Positions 9,857-20,537 of a stretch of 64,000 nucleotides of DNA are shown in pieces (position 1 is the first letter of the stretch; each line of letters begins with the position of its first letter). Below the pieces are notes generated by a model. That model searched no databases. It saw only the letters and a list, made by a program, of their open reading frames with translations, and was not told the origin of the DNA. A program made the position numbers and the translations under genes. The stretch is from Diphasiastrum complanatum (lineage: Eukaryota; Streptophyta; Lycopodiopsida; Lycopodiales; Lycopodiaceae): NCBI GenBank assembly GCA_029204225.1, contig MU832161.1, positions 1-64,000 of the forward strand, read 5' to 3'.

Positions 9857-11960
9857 CCAAGTTTCTGTGGGCAGAGGTTGCAGGGACGACGCAATCAATA
9901 GATCACCCACAAAGGCATTGAATGGGAGAACACCTTATGAACAATGGTTTGGACATAAACCATCTCTAAGACATCTAAGGGTCTTTGGGTGCACTGCGTT
10001 TGCTCTAATCCCACACGAAAACAGGAAGAAATTGGATCAAAAATCAATAAAATGCGTTTTGGTTGGATACGCAGATGATGCCAAGGCTTATAGAGTATAT
10101 CATGCTGAATCAAAGAACATTTACATCTCCAGAGATGTAGTGTTCCATGAAGAGGAGCTGGACCTGCTGAGAAAAGAAGTTGACGAAGAAAGGATGCCAA
10201 ATACGCAGGTCATCTACATAAGCGATGGCATGGAAATCAACAAAGAAATTCAGAATCAAGAGGAGACAGTGGCGGACATATCAGAAGAGCCGTTAATAAG
10301 AGAGCCAGAGGTACCAGAAGAACTGCCAATAAGAGAGTCAGAAGCCCCAATGACAGAGTTAGAGCCAATGCAAAGAAGATCGACCAGAATCAAGAAAGTG
10401 CCTTCCAAGTTTGATGACATGGTCCTATTGGCACACGAGAGCCATGAAGAGCCCAATTTTTACAAGGCAGCAAGCAGAAGCGTGGACCGGAACCACTGGA
10501 TGAATGCCATGGAGGAGGAAATGGATTCTATCGAGAAGAATCATACGTGGGACCCGGTCAAATTACCAGATGGAAGAAAGGTGATCGGATCAAAATGGGT
10601 CTTCAAAATAAAATACAATGCAGAGGGAGTAATAAGCAAATACAAGGCTAGGATTGTGGCAAAGGGTTGCGCTCAGATAGAAGGCATAGACTACAAGACA
10701 CCTTCGCACCTGTAGCCAGGATAGCTTCAATTCGAATAGTATTGTCATAGGCGGCTGCTAAAGACTACAAAATCTGTCAGTTGGATGTAAAAACAGCGTT
10801 TCTCAATGGGGACCTTCATGAGGATGTCTACATGAAACAACCCGATGTATTTGAGCGAGGAATTGACTTGGTGTGCAAACTGAGAAAAGCCATATACGGA
10901 CTAAAACAGGCGTCAAGATCCTGGTATGAAAGAATCGAGGTCTACTTCCACAGGGAAGGTTTCAGTAAGAGCAATGCTGATCCTAGTGTGTTCTTTCAAA
11001 AGATAGAGGGTAAGACCATCATAGCTGCTGTATATGTGGATGATATAATATGGATATCTAACAATACATCAATGATCAATGACTGCAAACGGAAGTTGAA
11101 CAAGGAATTTGAGATGAAAGATTTAGGGGATATTCACTATTGCTTAGGGATTGAGATAAAGAGAGACAGATCTAACAGGCTTGTGACATTGAGCCAGAAG
11201 AACTACATACGAATCATCCTGGAGAAATTCAACATGACTTCATGCAACGCAATTTCCACTCCCATGGAACATGGAATTAGGTTGGGACGAGAAATGTCTC
11301 CACAAAACGATGACGAAAGAGCAGAGATGGAAGCCTATCCATACAAGAGTCTGATTGGTTCGTCAATGTTCCGTTTGTAAATTGAGCCAGTTCCTATCAA
11401 ACCCAGGGATGGGACATTGGCAGGAGGCAAAGAGAGTGTTGAGACACTTGAAGGGGACACGGAACCTGGGGATTGCATACAAGGGAGAGAATTTTGAAAT
11501 CCAAGGCCATGTGGATTTAGACTAGGGAGGGGATTGCGACGACAAGAAATCAACAAGTGGGTATGTTTTTATCACAGGAGGTGGAGCAATTACTTGGTCA
11601 TGTTGTAAACAAAAATCAGTGGCTCTGTCCTCCACAGAGTCAGAGGACATGGGGATATGCCAAGGGGCAAAGGAATATCTCTGGATATCCTTGTCTGAAT
11701 TGGGAATTGTAGGACAACCCACAGTGATGTATAATGATAACCAGGGATGCATCTTTCTCTGCAAAAATGGCAGTTTTCATAAGCGAAGCAAGCAGGCAGA
11801 CTTGCAGTATCACTTTGTTAGAGATCTAGTGCAGGGATGTTTGATAAAAGTAGAATATTGTTGTGGTGAAAACTTGATAGCTGATTTGCTGACAAAGCCT
11901 TTGAGTAGAGACAGATTTATATGTCTGAGAAGTCAATTTGGACTGATAGAATTAGGCTAA
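9857..11960 (+). pseudogene. Copia A integrase end, reverse transcriptase and RNase H (broken)
   Basis: Copia coding resumes at 9857 with a KFLWAEV integrase segment, then INRSPTKALNGRTPYEQW and the GCTAF region. Reverse transcriptase starts at about 10498 (WMNAMEEEMDSIEKNHTW), continues through DVKTAFLNG and the catalytic YVDD (11033-11044), and ends near GSSMF. A frameshift and a loss of roughly 20 codons occur near 11375-11385. RNase H follows with STSGYVF, ALSSTESE, YNDNQGC and LLTKPL. A TAG at about 11522 replaces a conserved Trp. Size, order and motifs are standard for plant copia. Confidence 0.87.
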
Positions 11961-11976
11961 ACCTAAGTTTTGAATT

Positions 11977-11985
11977 GAGGGAGAG
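11977..11985 (+). other. Polypurine tract of copia A
   Basis: GAGGGAGAG just upstream of the 3' LTR; primes plus-strand DNA synthesis in LTR retroelements. Confidence 0.65.
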
Positions 11986-11987
11986 TT

Positions 11988-12326
11988 TGTAAAATTCATA
12001 CTTAGGATTACCGTTAGGATTCAGCTGAATAGGAAAGAAAACGGCCGGTAAGTGTGACAGGATTAGGACTTCTTGGAATGATCTCTGAGTACTCTCTGTC
12101 AGGACGGAGGAGCCAATTCTTGGAGGGCACCCGTCGTAAGAATACAATGTAGAATGATCTGAGCAGAAAATACGCTCGTTTTGGAAACTTTGTGATCCTT
12201 CTTCGTGTTCTTGTGTGACAGTGCTTGCGCATTATTTCTGTGTTGATTAATCGTGGTCTTGCAGTACGATCTGTCTGTGCTTTAATCATCGGTCGCTTGT
12301 GCTGTTAAGATTAAATTAATCCTTCA
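11988..12326 (+). repeat. 3' LTR of copia A
   Basis: Starts TGTAAAATTCATAC directly after the purine tract and ends ATCCTTCA. Homologous over its whole length to the 5' LTR. Confidence 0.9.
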
Positions 12327-12331
12327 CCCAT
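12327..12331. repeat. Target-site duplication CCCAT, right copy
   Basis: Directly follows the CCTTCA end of the 3' LTR and matches 982-986. Confidence 0.8.
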
Positions 12332-12834
12332 TTCGTAAGAGCCACTCTCCCCGTAGCTTTGAGATTAAACTTCACATGGAAACTAACCAACCACATGACG
12401 GATCCCATGAGAAACATGGTCAGCTCAGCTTTCGAAGTTTATGGTGGTGATCAACCACGCAGTCCTATGAAAAAAATTTGAAGAATATGTGTGTGTCTCT
12501 AGATTTTGCTTCCTTCGGCGCATACATCAGACGGACAGCCATCATTAGATTCAACCAATTTTTTGCGATGAACTTGATCAGAATCTTGTGTTACGCCCTC
12601 ATAAATTTCTTTGGAAGGGCTATTAAACTTACCACCAAAGGTAGAGGCGACTCTCAAGAACATAGCCCCCTACCACATATGTATATACACTTGCTGGAAA
12701 AAATCGACGTAGAGATTAACATCTACATTCAAACATTCGCCTGCAGAATACCAGGCTAGCTGATTTGGGATGTTTGATCTAACGCATCAAGGATAGATAG
12801 ACAGATAGGGTTACTAAGGAAGGACGAATCAGAC
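12332..12834 (-). other. 5' part of host intron 1, upstream of the copia insertion
   Basis: Minus-strand intron DNA from the GTCTGA donor to the copia target site. A 93-codon open frame on the plus strand (12478-12759) has no recognisable homology and is probably chance. Confidence 0.5.
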
Positions 12835-13110
12835 CTCCGTGGCATCAAGTCCGTCCAGTTGTTGCATCAACTCCAAAAAACCGCATCTCTGAAATTCGCC
12901 TAACACCTTGTGAGAGAGAGCCAAAGCAGATCGAAGCCGATGATTTTCAAGTCTCTCTTGTTGAAGGGCCTCCTCTGTTGCCACAATCTCCTGCTCCCGA
13001 GCCAACACGACCGCTGAATGTTCTTGCCTGCGCTCCAGTACCATCATAGCTGTGTCGGCCAGCTCGACCACGGCTACGGCCATCTCCAAACCAACAACAC
13101 CATCTCCCAT
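12835..13110 (-). CDS. Exon 1 of a plant coiled-coil protein gene (minus strand)
   Basis: Encodes the first 92 residues, starting MGDGVVGLEM. Residues about 30-75 are a charged, Leu/Glu/Arg-rich heptad-like stretch (EEALQQERLENHRLRSALAL) typical of a coiled coil. The reading frame reaches a donor, GAG|GTCTGA, at 12835/12834 in phase 0 just before a stop, so it is an exon and not a complete 93-aa gene. Exon 2 (805-697) and exon 3 (312-164) follow in matching phases, 12 kb away across a copia insertion. The overall pattern (N-terminal coiled coil, then a segment around ESREFLEK, then an acidic 'VVTQEDIxDGIACF' segment) resembles a plant-specific uncharacterised family that I know only by sequence pattern. 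Function is unknown. The DNA upstream of the ATG is GA-rich, as many plant 5' leaders are. The ATG is the first in frame after that leader. The 3' end lies left of the window. Confidence 0.72.
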
Positions 13111-13601
13111 CGTGCCCCTCCCCTCCTCACGCCTCCTCCTCTTCCTCCTTTTCCTCCTCCGTCGTCGTCTTCTTTTTCACGTTGTTGTTCACTTCAATTG
13201 AATTATTATTACTATTAATAATAAGCATCATGTGTAAAGATGTCCTTTAAGGTCTTCAAATTCTCCTCATGAACCTCATTCTTACATGTTCTTTAGGGTC
13301 ATGATATTATTTAGCTCATTAGCTGATTTTACTAACGTGACCACACACAATCAAGTCACAAACACTTTAGATGCCTAGAAACCATAGTAGGGCTAGCATG
13401 AATAGATCCACCCAGCCAATGCACTCTCCTCTTATAGAGAATGTCCCTCTTAGCCCAGTGTGAGACTCATGGCATGCATGGTGACACACGGACTGACTAA
13501 ACTACCAATATTGCATGACACCTGACTGACGTTTGCACCCTAAAGAAATGGAAGACTTGAGAATGTCCCATCTTTTGGGACCTCCGCACACCCTGTGAAA
13601 A
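13111..13601 (-). promoter_or_regulatory. 5' leader and presumed promoter of the coiled-coil gene
   Basis: About the first 80 bases upstream of the ATG (minus strand) are almost pure GA/GAGGA, like a plant 5' leader. Farther up there is AT-rich DNA without a clear TATA box at a fixed distance. The truncated LTR of the second copia begins at about 13602, so a retroelement lies within 0.5 kb of the start codon. Promoter identity is inferred from position only. Confidence 0.35.
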
Positions 13602-13877
13602 TAGCTATTCATATTTCAACATCTTATGATCAAGAAGAAGATCAAGTATCGAATACTGTGAGCTTGTACACTCTTCAGCATTCTAGCTCAGTTCTTAAGA
13701 GTTGATTAGAGATTGCTATTGCGCTTATTGCTTATCAGTAGTTGCGCTTAATTCAGACTTACATATTAGCCGATCTAAGATAGCTTAGATTACGCGGCTC
13801 CGATCTGCAACTTGTTGTACTCATTTACATCTATTTCACTTCCATACTCAATCAATACTATCTTCTTATTGCGTTCA
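13602..13877 (+). repeat. Truncated 5' LTR of copia B
   Basis: Homologous to 17584-17887 (AATAGCTATTCATATTTCAA, GTTGCGCTTAATTCAGAC, TTATTGCGTTCA). The first about 195 bp of the LTR are missing. Confidence 0.83.
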
Positions 13878-13922
13878 GTCATGGGATTTTTTTAACTTTT
13901 TTGTCACTATAGGAAATTCGAA

Positions 13923-16900
13923 ATGGTTGTCAAAATCAATACTTCCTACAATGTTGTACTGGGTGATGATCATCACGACACACTCAGATTTAACTCTTAC
14001 CAGAGTTATCACTATGTTGCTGCAAGAAGATAATCGAAGAAGTCAAGACACTTCGTCTACCTCTTCATCTCATGCTCTGTATGTCAACAAGGGCTCGAAA
14101 CGATAGAAGCAGAAAAGCTCCAAGCAGTCTACATCGAATCAGAAACAAACTCAAGGTCAAGAACAATCATCGAATCCACATTCGTCAAAGAAGAAGATGT
14201 TTTGTAGGTATTGCAAACGCAATAACCATGAGATCCAAGATTGTCGAATTCTCAAAGTGAAGAATGCAGCCAAGCAACCTGATCAACAAGCAAATACATT
14301 TACAGCACCTTCTGAAGTCGAAATGGACGAAGGCGCTTTTATGGTCAAAGACGTATACATGCAAATTCGAATGATTCGTGGTTTCTGGATTTCAGAGCTA
14401 CTCAACATACGACCAATCATAGCAAGATTTTCCAATCATATACGCCTTATAACACGAAGAAATATGTTCATCTTGGTGATGATAGCACTCACACTATCGA
14501 AGGTGAAGGTACTATAAGATTAAGGTTTCAGCATGATCAATTCAAACTACTATCGAAAGTCTTGTATGTTCCTAAACTATCTACAAATCTGTTATCAGTA
14601 AGTGGAATCACAGATTCAGGTCATAGGGTGGAGTTTGAATCTGACCAATGCAGAATTATCGATAGGAGTAATAAGATCCTTGCACTCGGCAAGAGGCATG
14701 AATACTTATACAGATTGGCACATTGTTATCCGATTTTAGTCAAACTTTGAAAACCTCTATTCTTGTCAATAAAGCATTATTATGACATCATCGCTTAGGA
14801 CACTTGAATTATGCATCTGTTTTGAACATGTCCAGACAATCCATAGTATTTGATCTCGACTATCCTTCTGGTAAAGTCGATCTCCCTATCTGCCATAGCT
14901 GCATTTTTGGAAAGCATACTAGGATTCATTTTAGATCGAGTTATAGACATGCAGCAAAAGGTCTGTTAGATGTTGCATACAGATATATGTGGACCTATGC
15001 AAACTCCTTCATTACTAGATGCAAAGTATTTCATTACCTTTATTGACATATTTTTCAGAAGAACAGTTGTTTACTTCATTAAACAGAAGTCAGAAGTTTT
15101 CATCAAGTTCAGACAATTCAAAGGACATGCAAAAAATCAGACTGGTAAACGAATCAAAGCACTGAGATCCGATAACGGGGGGTAATACATCTCCACTGAA
15201 TTCAAGGAGTACTGCATTAACAACGACATTGAGCAACAATACATTACCTCCTATTCGCCTCAGTCAAATGGTCTTGCTGAGAGAAAGAACAGAATCTTAG
15301 TCGAATCGGCAAAGTGCATGTTATCACAAGCGACACTTCTGAAGTCCTTCTGGGCTGAAGCTGTTTCAACAGCAACCTATATTTAGAACAGATGTCCTAC
15401 TAAAAGTCTCTCAAACAAAACACTATTCGAAGTTTCTTAGGAAGAAACTCGACTTCTAGAGCCTACAAGTTGTTCGATCCTATCGAGTTGAAGATATTTG
15501 TTAGTCAGGATGTCATCTTCATCGAAGATCAATTTATTGACCTCAAGGGAAAAGGCAACGTCCATATAGCTGACTTTTCGGTTTCATCCGACACATTGAG
15601 CTTCCCAGTTTCTCAGTCGACTATTCCTATCGAAGGTCCAAGCTCATCTACTTTCGACAAACAACATATCAATGACAAATTCGAAGATGATGATGTTGCA
15701 GATCAGCAACTACAGCATAATGAAAGTGATCAACTTTCTCTATTCCCCATAAGATCATCAAGAACTAGCAGGCCACCTATCAGGTGTATTGACGAGTCTG
15801 CAGCCTATCTTGTTTAGGAGCCAACTACTGTCGAAGAGGCACTCAGTTCGATCTCTGGAAAGAAGCTATGGATAAAGAGTATTCATCTCTTATCAAGAAC
15901 CAGACATGGACGATTGTCGAATTACCTGCTAGCAGAAACGTAGTTGATTACAAATGGATTTTCAAAGTCAAGTACAAAGCAGACGGAAGCATCAACAGAA
16001 GGAAAGCTCGACTTGTCACCATAGGATTTTCTCAGGTATACAACGTCGATTACACTAAGACCTTCAGTCCTGTAGTCAAGCATTCATCTATTCGACTTTT
16101 ATTATCATTTGCTGCTATAGCAGTTTTGGAAATACATCAAATGGATGTACAAACAACATATCTCAATGGAGTTATCGAAGAAGACATTTACATGGTGCAA
16201 CCCAAAAGTTATATTATCGAAGATAAACACAATCATGTGTGTAAACTCCATAAGACACTGTATGGCTTGAAGCAATCTGCTTGGGCATGGTTTCAAAGGA
16301 TAAATACTTTCCTTATTGATCATGGCTACACACCAAGCTCTTCAGATTCGAATGTTCTCTTCAAGACAGTGCAACAGTCTTTTATCATTATCACTTTGTA
16401 CGTGGACAACACATTGCTCTTCGGCAACAATATCGATTTGATAAGACAATGCTATCCTTTGATTTCAACATGACTGATCTGGGCGAAGCTCATTTATGCC
16501 TTGGTATTCAAATTTACAGAGACAGAAATCGAAAGTTGATCTACATTACTCAACAGAGGTACATCTATAATATGTTGGTTAGATATAATCTGGTTAATTG
16601 CAATTTAGCTCTCTCACCAATGGAACCAGGCCTCAAATTGTCGAAGGACCAATGTCCCCGAACAATCGAAGAAAAGGAGCAGATGCACGAGTATCCTTAT
16701 CATTCGATAATAGGATCTCCTATGTACGCAATGATCTGTACTAGGCCAGACATAGCTTTTGCAGCTAGCTCCCTAACTCAGTATATGATTAATCCTGGTA
16801 TAACACATTGGAAGGCTCTCATCATAGTCATGAGATATCTTCAAGCTACTATGGACTTTTTCATTTGTTATGGAGCAGTCGACAACGACAAACTCAATTT

Positions 16901-17300
16901 ACTCAGTGGTTACACAGATGCAAGTTGGGCAGGAGATATAGACACCCGTAAATCTACTTCTGGATTTAAATTCTTCCTCAACAATGGTCCAATTTCCTGG
17001 AACAGTCGCAAGCAATCTTTGATAGCTCTATCTTCTACAGAATCAGAGTATATCGCAGGCTCACAAGCTACTAAGGAAGCAATTTGGTTGAGAAACTTAC
17101 TTTCAGATATCAGTTTGAGTCAATATGCTCCGACATTATTATTTTGTGATAATCAAAGTGCCATTATCTTGTCAGCCAACCCTAGATTTCATTCTAGGAG
17201 TAGCACATTAAACTTAAGTATCACTATGTCAAAATTTCAACAAAGAGGTCAGATTGCAGTACTGTCAAACGCAAGATATGACAACGGATATTTTTACTAA
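13923..17300 (+). pseudogene. Copia B gag-pol (broken)
   Basis: Most of gag is gone; a CX2CX4HX4C zinc knuckle remains (FCRYCKRNNHEIQDC, 14203-14244). The protease core reads DFRATQH in place of DSGA. Integrase follows (DICGPMQTPSLLDAKYF, LRSDNGG, then SPQSNGLAERKNR with the catalytic Glu), broken by stops and frameshifts including TAG at 15384-15386. A TAG at 15815-15817 precedes RT. RT runs 15868-16473 with VQTTYLNG; its catalytic motif is YVDN rather than YVDD (16399-16410). A frameshift near 16450 leads into RT end and RNase H (16449-17300: GSPMYAMICTRPDIAF, STSGF, ALSSTESEY, CDNQSA). Clearly non-functional. Confidence 0.87.
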
Positions 17301-17386
17301 AGCATTAAGCTTGGATGCACATAGGAAGTTTTATGCAGAACTAAGTTTAAAGGTCAAGGCATTCATGGATTCAGATTAAGGGAAAG

Positions 17387-17887
17387 TGTTGGATTATTCT
17401 CCCACTAATCAACTAATCGACATTTTAATCTTCATCCAACTTTTATCCAGACCTGCAGTTTTCTTCGTGTTTTTACACAGTTTGCATAACTACTCGAAAC
17501 GTAGTTTATGAGAAGTCCTAACTGGATGGATGCCAGCACATCACAGCCAACTGGATGACGATTTTGACAACCTAATTGCTTAGTATAAATAGCTACTCAT
17601 ATTTCAACATCTTATGATCAAGAAGAGAATCAAGTATCGAATAGTTAGCTCTCTCTCTCTCAAGCCTGCGAGCTTGTACACTCTTGAGCATTCTAGCTCA
17701 GTTCTTTAGAGTTGATTAGAGATTGCTATTGCGCTTACTGCTTATTAGTAGTTGCGCTTAATTCAGACTTACATTTTAGCCGCTCATAGATAGCTTAGAG
17801 TACGCGGCTCCGATTCGCAACTTGTTGTACTCATTTACATCTGTTTCACTTCCATACTGAATCAATACTATCTTCTTATTGCGTTCA
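17387..17887 (+). repeat. 3' LTR of copia B
   Basis: TGTTGGATTATTC at the start and GCGTTCA at the end. A TATAAATAG box-like motif lies near 17583 and a short (CT)n near 17650. Confidence 0.83.
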
Positions 17888-20049
17888 GTCTCGTCTCATG
17901 ATGTATGTGTTTCTGTAGTTCTTCGCGACTAATTATTTGTCTAGTGTTTCGCAACAAATTATTTGTCTGATGTTTCAATGCTTAATGTTTGGCTACGTAA
18001 TCACTGTAGTACTAATGATTTCAAAGTTAGTTACTATAAGATCTAACGTGTTTTCTATCACTATTGTTTTGTTCGAAATTGATACGCATAGTCATACATA
18101 AAGAAAGGGGAAGATAGTTTATTCCACTGCGCACGATAAATTTTCTTTCTTGTCGTTCGAATTTTATTCGAACTCTTTTCTTTTCGAGTTTGACCTATCT
18201 TTCACACACCTCTTTCCAACAAAGACAATGTTCAATTTCTGTGCCCATTGGTACTTCAAAGAAATCGGCATCCCATACCATTGACTTATCTTTCAGTACT
18301 ATTGAACATGTAACGATTGAATTATCTTGTGATAACACTTATAAGTCGACGTCCCATAGCATCAATTTGTTTGATAGTGTTAACACAGTAATAACCAAGC
18401 TTATTAGGTATTGGTAATGATTTACTGAATGGCCATAATATTTGCGGACTGTGTGTCCGTTGCCCATGCACACAAAGCATAAACATTCTTGTTTAGTTTT
18501 TTCATAATCCTCTTGCTTTAAGGCCTGGATTACTACAAGGTGTTTTTGAGGGTTCTCGTTTGGTTCACTCTAATCCACATTTTTTTGTTTACATATTTTC
18601 ATTTTAGATGAAAAAACTCTACTGAGAAGATTGCTCAGAAGTGGTATGTTGTTTGGCTTCATATCTGCCCACTGAACCATCATAAATTTGGGCAAACCTA
18701 ATCTACTGTTTTAGAGAAGCTGGAGAGTCACGCTAAACCTCCAATTTATACTCCTCTCTAAGGCCTCAAATAAATCCCCTAACTCTTTGATAATCATCAA
18801 TATTTTTCAATTTGAGTATAGGCTTCCTAGACTAAGAAATATAATTGGTTAGCTAGTTTCTCTCCGTTAACACCACTCACCGAGGTTGCTCTCAAATAAT
18901 TTTTTCAGCTTTTGATCCAAACCGGCACTAAGTCGATCTACAAGTAGCTGGAACTAGTAGATTGGAACCTGAAACATACTTATTCATGCCGAATGATGTA
19001 AGAAACCGCTTTTGCATGCAACTTGTCTAGCTACCTTTCAAGCTTTCACTCCGTCATATTGCATGCACAAGTCTTTGAACCGTTTGAAAGATAGAATGCT
19101 TTTTGCTTCTAACTGCTTAGTTGCTCCCAAAAAATAATGGAACTAGTGCTTAGAATGATTGTTAACTCTCATGTGGCCGATTCAAAGGTAAGGGTGACAT
19201 GCAACAAAGTGTAAATGGGTTGCTTTGAGTCTTGAAATGCATTTGGATATGCATTGAAAATAGCTTCAAAAATGTTCTGAAACTTGGCCCGACAATATGT
19301 TGGAAACGTTTCCATTAAGCTTCTCAAAAAAAAAATGGGAGCAACTAGAAATGGGAAATTCTCTTAGAAATGCAATGTCAATCAATCTACTGGAAATCAA
19401 AAACCAAATAGAAGGGGACTAAAAAATGATTCAAAAATGCGCCCAAAAAGCTTGCTGAAAAGTGTTAAAACTTCATGGAAAAAAATCAATAATGAAAGCA
19501 TTGATGGAGCCAAAAATAGCCACCCTATTCACTTTCAATCAGTTAGTGAACCCGCATGCTAACAAGTTGAAAACATGTGCCCAGTCTAATGGCAATACAT
19601 GTGCTAGATCCCATCCAAGAATCATGCCCAATGTGCTTTAGAAATGTGGTGATTCAAGGTGCAGTGGGGTGCTAGAATTCCTTGGAAAAAAGTTTTAATT
19701 AATGTGCTAAAAATGTGCACCAAAACCATTTCTACAAACGTGGGTCTTTGCTGAAAATAATGATCTTTGATGAAGCAAAAGAAACTTCTGTTAATTAGCT
19801 CACTGAAACCTGAAAAACTTGTGCTGCAAATATGTCCTTTTAGCACCCAATTCGACTAAAAATATGGAGTAATCTTGCAACCAAAACCACTTGTTCTGAT
19901 GATGTTGATATGCGTTGGATGGGTCTAAAATGATATGTGCCTAAAATGCTTGCTAAAATGCACTAGAATTGGGTAGGTTTCCAAGGAATCTCATTTCAAG
20001 TCTTTTCTAGGGGTCCTCATCACCTAACTCACCTTTCCAATAAATCAAG
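17888..20049. other. AT-rich intergenic DNA, nothing recognised
   Basis: No open frame over 75 codons with recognisable content. Loosely repetitive phrases such as AAATGTGCT and AAAATGCTTGC recur at 19000-19980 without a regular period. Confidence 0.4.
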
Positions 20050-20523
20050 TGTTAGCCATATTCAGCAAAGGACATGGAATGGTCCTAATATGGTAGACTG
20101 GCCCTCCACGTCATGCCTAGACTTTATTCCATGTCAAGGCCTGTAGGTGACTAATGACCTTGAGAGGACCCAAACACTCTAATTGAGACATATGGAGTAG
20201 CGCATGTACGTGTGACGGATATAGGCAAGAGGAATGCATGAAGAGATGTGACTTATTTATAGTTGACCTGCATGAGGATTGCATGGGTTCATGCACAGGA
20301 TCCTACTCTCTATATATTGAGGTAGTGATTATTCCGTCGACGACTTTGTTTTAGGTTACCAGTTAAGCTCTTCTCCTCTTGCTATCACATGACATGGCTT
20401 GGAGGCTAGATCTAGGAGAAAATTTCAAGAAGGATCTAGGTTTGGTTGGGTGGTTTTGCTCCATTGTTTCTCTTGTTGTGTTTCCTATCCTCATCTTAGG
20501 GGTCTTCCCTAGTGGTCCTTACA
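20050..20523 (+). repeat. 5' LTR of gypsy C
   Basis: TGTTAGCCATATTCAGCAAA to GGTCCTTACA. Contains CTCTCTATATATTGAGG, a likely TATA region. Homologous to 30701-31184. Confidence 0.85.
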
Positions 20524-20524
20524 T

Positions 20525-20537
20525 TGGTATAAGAGCC
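20525..20537 (+). other. Primer binding site of gypsy C
   Basis: TGGTATAAGAGCC, one mismatch from the initiator tRNA-Met complement TGGTATCAGAGCC, one base after the LTR. Confidence 0.75.

Larger units (their letters stand above)
987..12326 (+). mobile_element. Ty1/copia retrotransposon A, interrupted by other insertions
   Basis: A complete, non-functional element: 5' LTR (987-1335), gag-protease-integrase (1492-3366), a 6.5 kb interruption, the integrase end plus reverse transcriptase and RNase H (9857-11960), purine tract (11977-11985), 3' LTR (11988-12326), and a matching 5-bp target duplication. Gene order gag-PR-IN-RT-RH defines copia. The two LTRs differ by about nine substitutions by eye plus small indels, so the insertion is moderately old. 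It lies in sense orientation on the plus strand, antisense to the host gene whose intron it occupies. Frameshifts, nonsense codons and the insertion inside integrase make it immobile. Confidence 0.9.
13602..17887 (+). mobile_element. Ty1/copia retrotransposon B, 5'-truncated
   Basis: A copia element from a lineage different from A. The left LTR keeps only its last about 276 bp (13602-13877), while the right LTR (17387-17887) is complete, starting TGTTGGATTATTC after a GGGAAAG purine tract. Between them are decayed gag, protease, integrase, RT and RNase H in copia order. No target duplication can be tested because the left end is lost. Relatives occur elsewhere in the window: the gag fragment at 27508-27549 and the fragment at 45735-47060. 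Confidence 0.85.

Noticed and set aside
12829-13110. A stand-alone 93-aa protein on the minus strand
   Set aside because: A GAG|GT donor lies one codon before its stop and phases fit exons 2 and 3, so it is better read as exon 1 of a longer gene.
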